A stretch of DNA of 7,305 nt from Solirubrobacterales bacterium. GTDB taxonomy: Bacteria; Actinomycetota; Thermoleophilia; Solirubrobacterales; Solirubrobacteraceae. Where the stretch lies: positions 1-7,305 of the forward strand of contig DAHVAB010000114.1 in the NCBI GenBank assembly GCA_027314825.1, in the 5' to 3' direction. Both the position numbers and the translations under genes were made by a program. Numbering within the stretch: the stretch's first letter is position 1; each line of letters starts with the position of its first letter. A model generated the notes under the pieces. That model saw nothing but the letters and a program-made list of their open reading frames with translations. It was not told the DNA's origin and did no database searches. This document shows positions 6,212-7,305 of this stretch, one piece after another.

Positions 6212-6245
6212 CAAGTCTCCTTCTCGCTAGTGGGCGGACGGGACG

Positions 6246-7085
6246 TTATCCACAGAAGGCCGATATCTCACGCGCCAGGCCCACCGGGTCGTCATAGGAG
6301 AGCAGGAAGCCGGTGCCCTGCAACACCCGCAACTGGGCGTCCGGCAGCAGCGCCAGCGCCTCCTCGGCGATCGAGAGCGGGTGCAGCCGGTCGCGATCGG
6401 CCCACAGCAGCAGCACCGGCATGCTCAGCCGCGGATAGCACTCCACCAGCTCGCGGCGGGCGCCGCGCGGCCAGCGGCGCGCGCACTTCGCCCAGGAATG
6501 GGCCAGGCTCGCGTTTCCCGGCACGTCGGCGAACGCCTGCCTGACCAGGTCGCGCACCGCCTCCTCCCCTGTCGCCGAGAGGCGCACCGCCCGCCGCGGC
6601 GTGAAGAGCGCGCGGGCCGCATGGGTGAGCGCGCGGTCGAGGCCCGGCACCGAGCCGGAGGCGGCGAGCACGTGCCACGCCGCCCGCCGCACGCGCCGGC
6701 GGGGCGGGCGGTGCATGCTGCTCGGCATCAGCACGAGCCGCCCGGGCGCGAGCCGCCCGCTTGACACGGCGTGCAGCAGGATCTGGGCGCCGGCGCCATG
6801 CCCGCCGATCAGCGGCCGGGGGCCGAGCACGTCGGCCGCGAACCCGGCGATCACCTCGGCGAACCAGTCGATCGTGTACGGATGGCGGGGCCTGTCCTCC
6901 GAGTCGCCGTGCAGCGGCAGGTCCGGCAGCACCAGCCGGTAGCGTTCGGCGAGCCGGTCGGCGACGGGCCGAAACTCGCTGTGGGAGAGCATCGCCGAGT
7001 GCAGAAGCGCCAGCGGGGGCCCGGAGCCGAGCTGGCGGTAGGCGACCCTTGCGCCGTCGGTGTGGTGATACAGGCGCAATCTCAC
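6246..7085 (-). CDS. Alpha/beta-hydrolase-fold protein lacking nucleophile Ser and catalytic His
   Basis: 279 aa from GTG at 7085. Fold landmarks, numbered from this start: YRQLGSGPPLALLHSAM (16-32, strand 3 and oxyanion region), VLPDLPLHGDS (52-62, the family's D..GHGxS turn), LIGGHGAGAQ (92-101, nucleophile elbow), LLLWADRDRLHP (225-236, acid turn, Asp232) and QGTGFLLSYDDP (256-267, the usual GxGHxxxxExP histidine turn). The elbow reads G-H-G-A-G, so the nucleophile Ser is Gly97, and the catalytic His is Phe260; only the acid remains. A classical esterase or hydrolase mechanism is therefore unlikely, and a binding or regulatory role, or an unusual mechanism, is possible. A TTG at 7136 would add 17 residues but falls in tandem repeats. 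GTG 7085 is preferred because a TAnnnT box lies 7 nt upstream (leaderless start). It precedes fumC by 34 bp, so co-transcription is likely; no functional link is known to me. Confidence 0.88.
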   Translation of the reverse strand: MRLRLYHHTDGARVAYRQLGSGPPLALLHSAMLSHSEFRPVADRLAERYRLVLPDLPLHGDSEDRPRHPYTIDWFAEVIAGFAADVLGPRPLIGGHGAGAQILLHAVSSGRLAPGRLVLMPSSMHRPPRRRVRRAAWHVLAASGSVPGLDRALTHAARALFTPRRAVRLSATGEEAVRDLVRQAFADVPGNASLAHSWAKCARRWPRGARRELVECYPRLSMPVLLLWADRDRLHPLSIAEEALALLPDAQLRVLQGTGFLLSYDDPVGLAREISAFCG

Positions 7086-7092
7086 CGCAGGA

Positions 7093-7098
7093 ATGCTA
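7093..7098 (-). promoter_or_regulatory. Candidate -10 box (TAGCAT) for leaderless hydrolase-fumC mRNA
   Basis: On the minus strand TAGCAT is followed by 7 nt and then the GTG start at 7085, with no Shine-Dalgarno. The arrangement matches the one before the helicase. No clear -35 element is visible, and the region where it would sit overlaps the first tandem repeat copy. Confidence 0.35.
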
Positions 7099-7111
7099 CG
7101 GCCACGGCGAG

Positions 7112-7295
7112 GCGGCGCCGTACCCCGCAGACGCAATCCGCGGCCGGGGGGCCGGCTTGGCCCGCGGCGCCATACCCCGCAGACGCGATCCGCGGCCGGG
7201 GGCCGGCTCGCCCCGCGGCGCCATACCCCGCGGACACGGTCCGCGGCCAGGGGGCCGGCTCGCCCCCGCGGCGGGGTCGCCCTGCACGGCGATCC
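7112..7295. repeat. Tandem repeat, three copies of 51-53 bp plus a degenerate fourth
   Basis: Copies start with GCGGCGCC at 7112 (52 bp), 7164 (51 bp) and 7215 (53 bp); a decayed fourth begins at 7268. Each shares the blocks TACCCCGC, GATCCGCGGCC (or a variant), then GGGGGCCGGCT. Each copy contains a hairpin (8-bp stem, 3-nt loop); in copy 3 it is perfect: CCGCGGAC (7228-7235) with GTCCGCGG (7239-7246). The unequal unit lengths shift reading frame between copies, so the open minus-strand frame across them (7096-7302) is probably not a gene. The array lies just upstream of the hydrolase-fumC pair. Confidence 0.85.
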
Positions 7296-7305
7296 CCGCC
7301 ACGGC

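Noticed and set aside
7086..7136. TTG start at 7136 for the hydrolase
   Set aside because: The added 17 residues are basic low-complexity sequence translated from the first tandem repeat; the fold begins right after GTG 7085.
7112..7295. CRISPR array
   Set aside because: The repeats are directly adjacent with no variable spacers, and there are no cas genes.
7096..7302. Open minus-strand frame of 68 codons with repeated RGMAPR-like peptide upstream of the hydrolase
   Set aside because: The repetition comes from the DNA tandem repeat; copies of 52, 51 and 53 bp put successive units out of phase, and there is no ribosome binding site.

Overview
The window is high-GC DNA with strongly GC-biased codon third positions, a class II fumarase and an MrfA-type helicase. 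Both genes flanking the right half start with GTG, lack a Shine-Dalgarno sequence and have a TAnnnT box 7-8 nt upstream. Together this suggests a high-GC actinobacterium. Solirubrobacterales/Thermoleophilia is a guess from general appearance, not from any alignment.

Left part (1-2140) looks accessory. It opens with the 5' two-thirds of an IS630-family transposase on the minus strand, whose 3' end lies outside the window. A 33-bp inverted repeat (782-814) lies where the end of the insertion sequence would be expected. Next come a 133-aa unrecognised protein with a hydrophobic C-terminus (846-1247, +), a weakly supported small membrane ORF (1284-1589, -), a strong GNRA-loop hairpin (1528-1553) and an 85-aa unrecognised protein (1728-1985, -). 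A tRNA-Ser(CGA)-like sequence (2140-2228) follows. Its anticodon, variable, T and 3' acceptor parts are good, but its 5' half is poor. This is what the distal border of an element integrated into a tRNA gene looks like, so 2165-2228 may be an attachment-site remnant. A 40-bp imperfect direct repeat (34/40 identical) lies at 2115-2154 and 2348-2387, on either side of the tRNA 3' half.

Right part (2229-7305) looks like stable chromosome. A superfamily 2 DEAH helicase with a DUF1998 four-cysteine domain (MrfA/YprA type, 806 aa) runs rightward and converges, with only 12 bp between stops, on a leftward pair: an alpha/beta-hydrolase-fold gene followed 34 bp later by fumC. A 28-bp perfect palindrome ends exactly at the helicase stop codon, and a second hairpin spans the junction. 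Together they probably form the bidirectional end of both transcripts.

No complete new multi-gene system is evident. The points most worth a second look are the hydrolase that has lost both its nucleophile serine and catalytic histidine, the three-copy 51-53 bp tandem repeat upstream of it whose differences preserve a hairpin, the palindrome, and the tRNA/direct-repeat junction.
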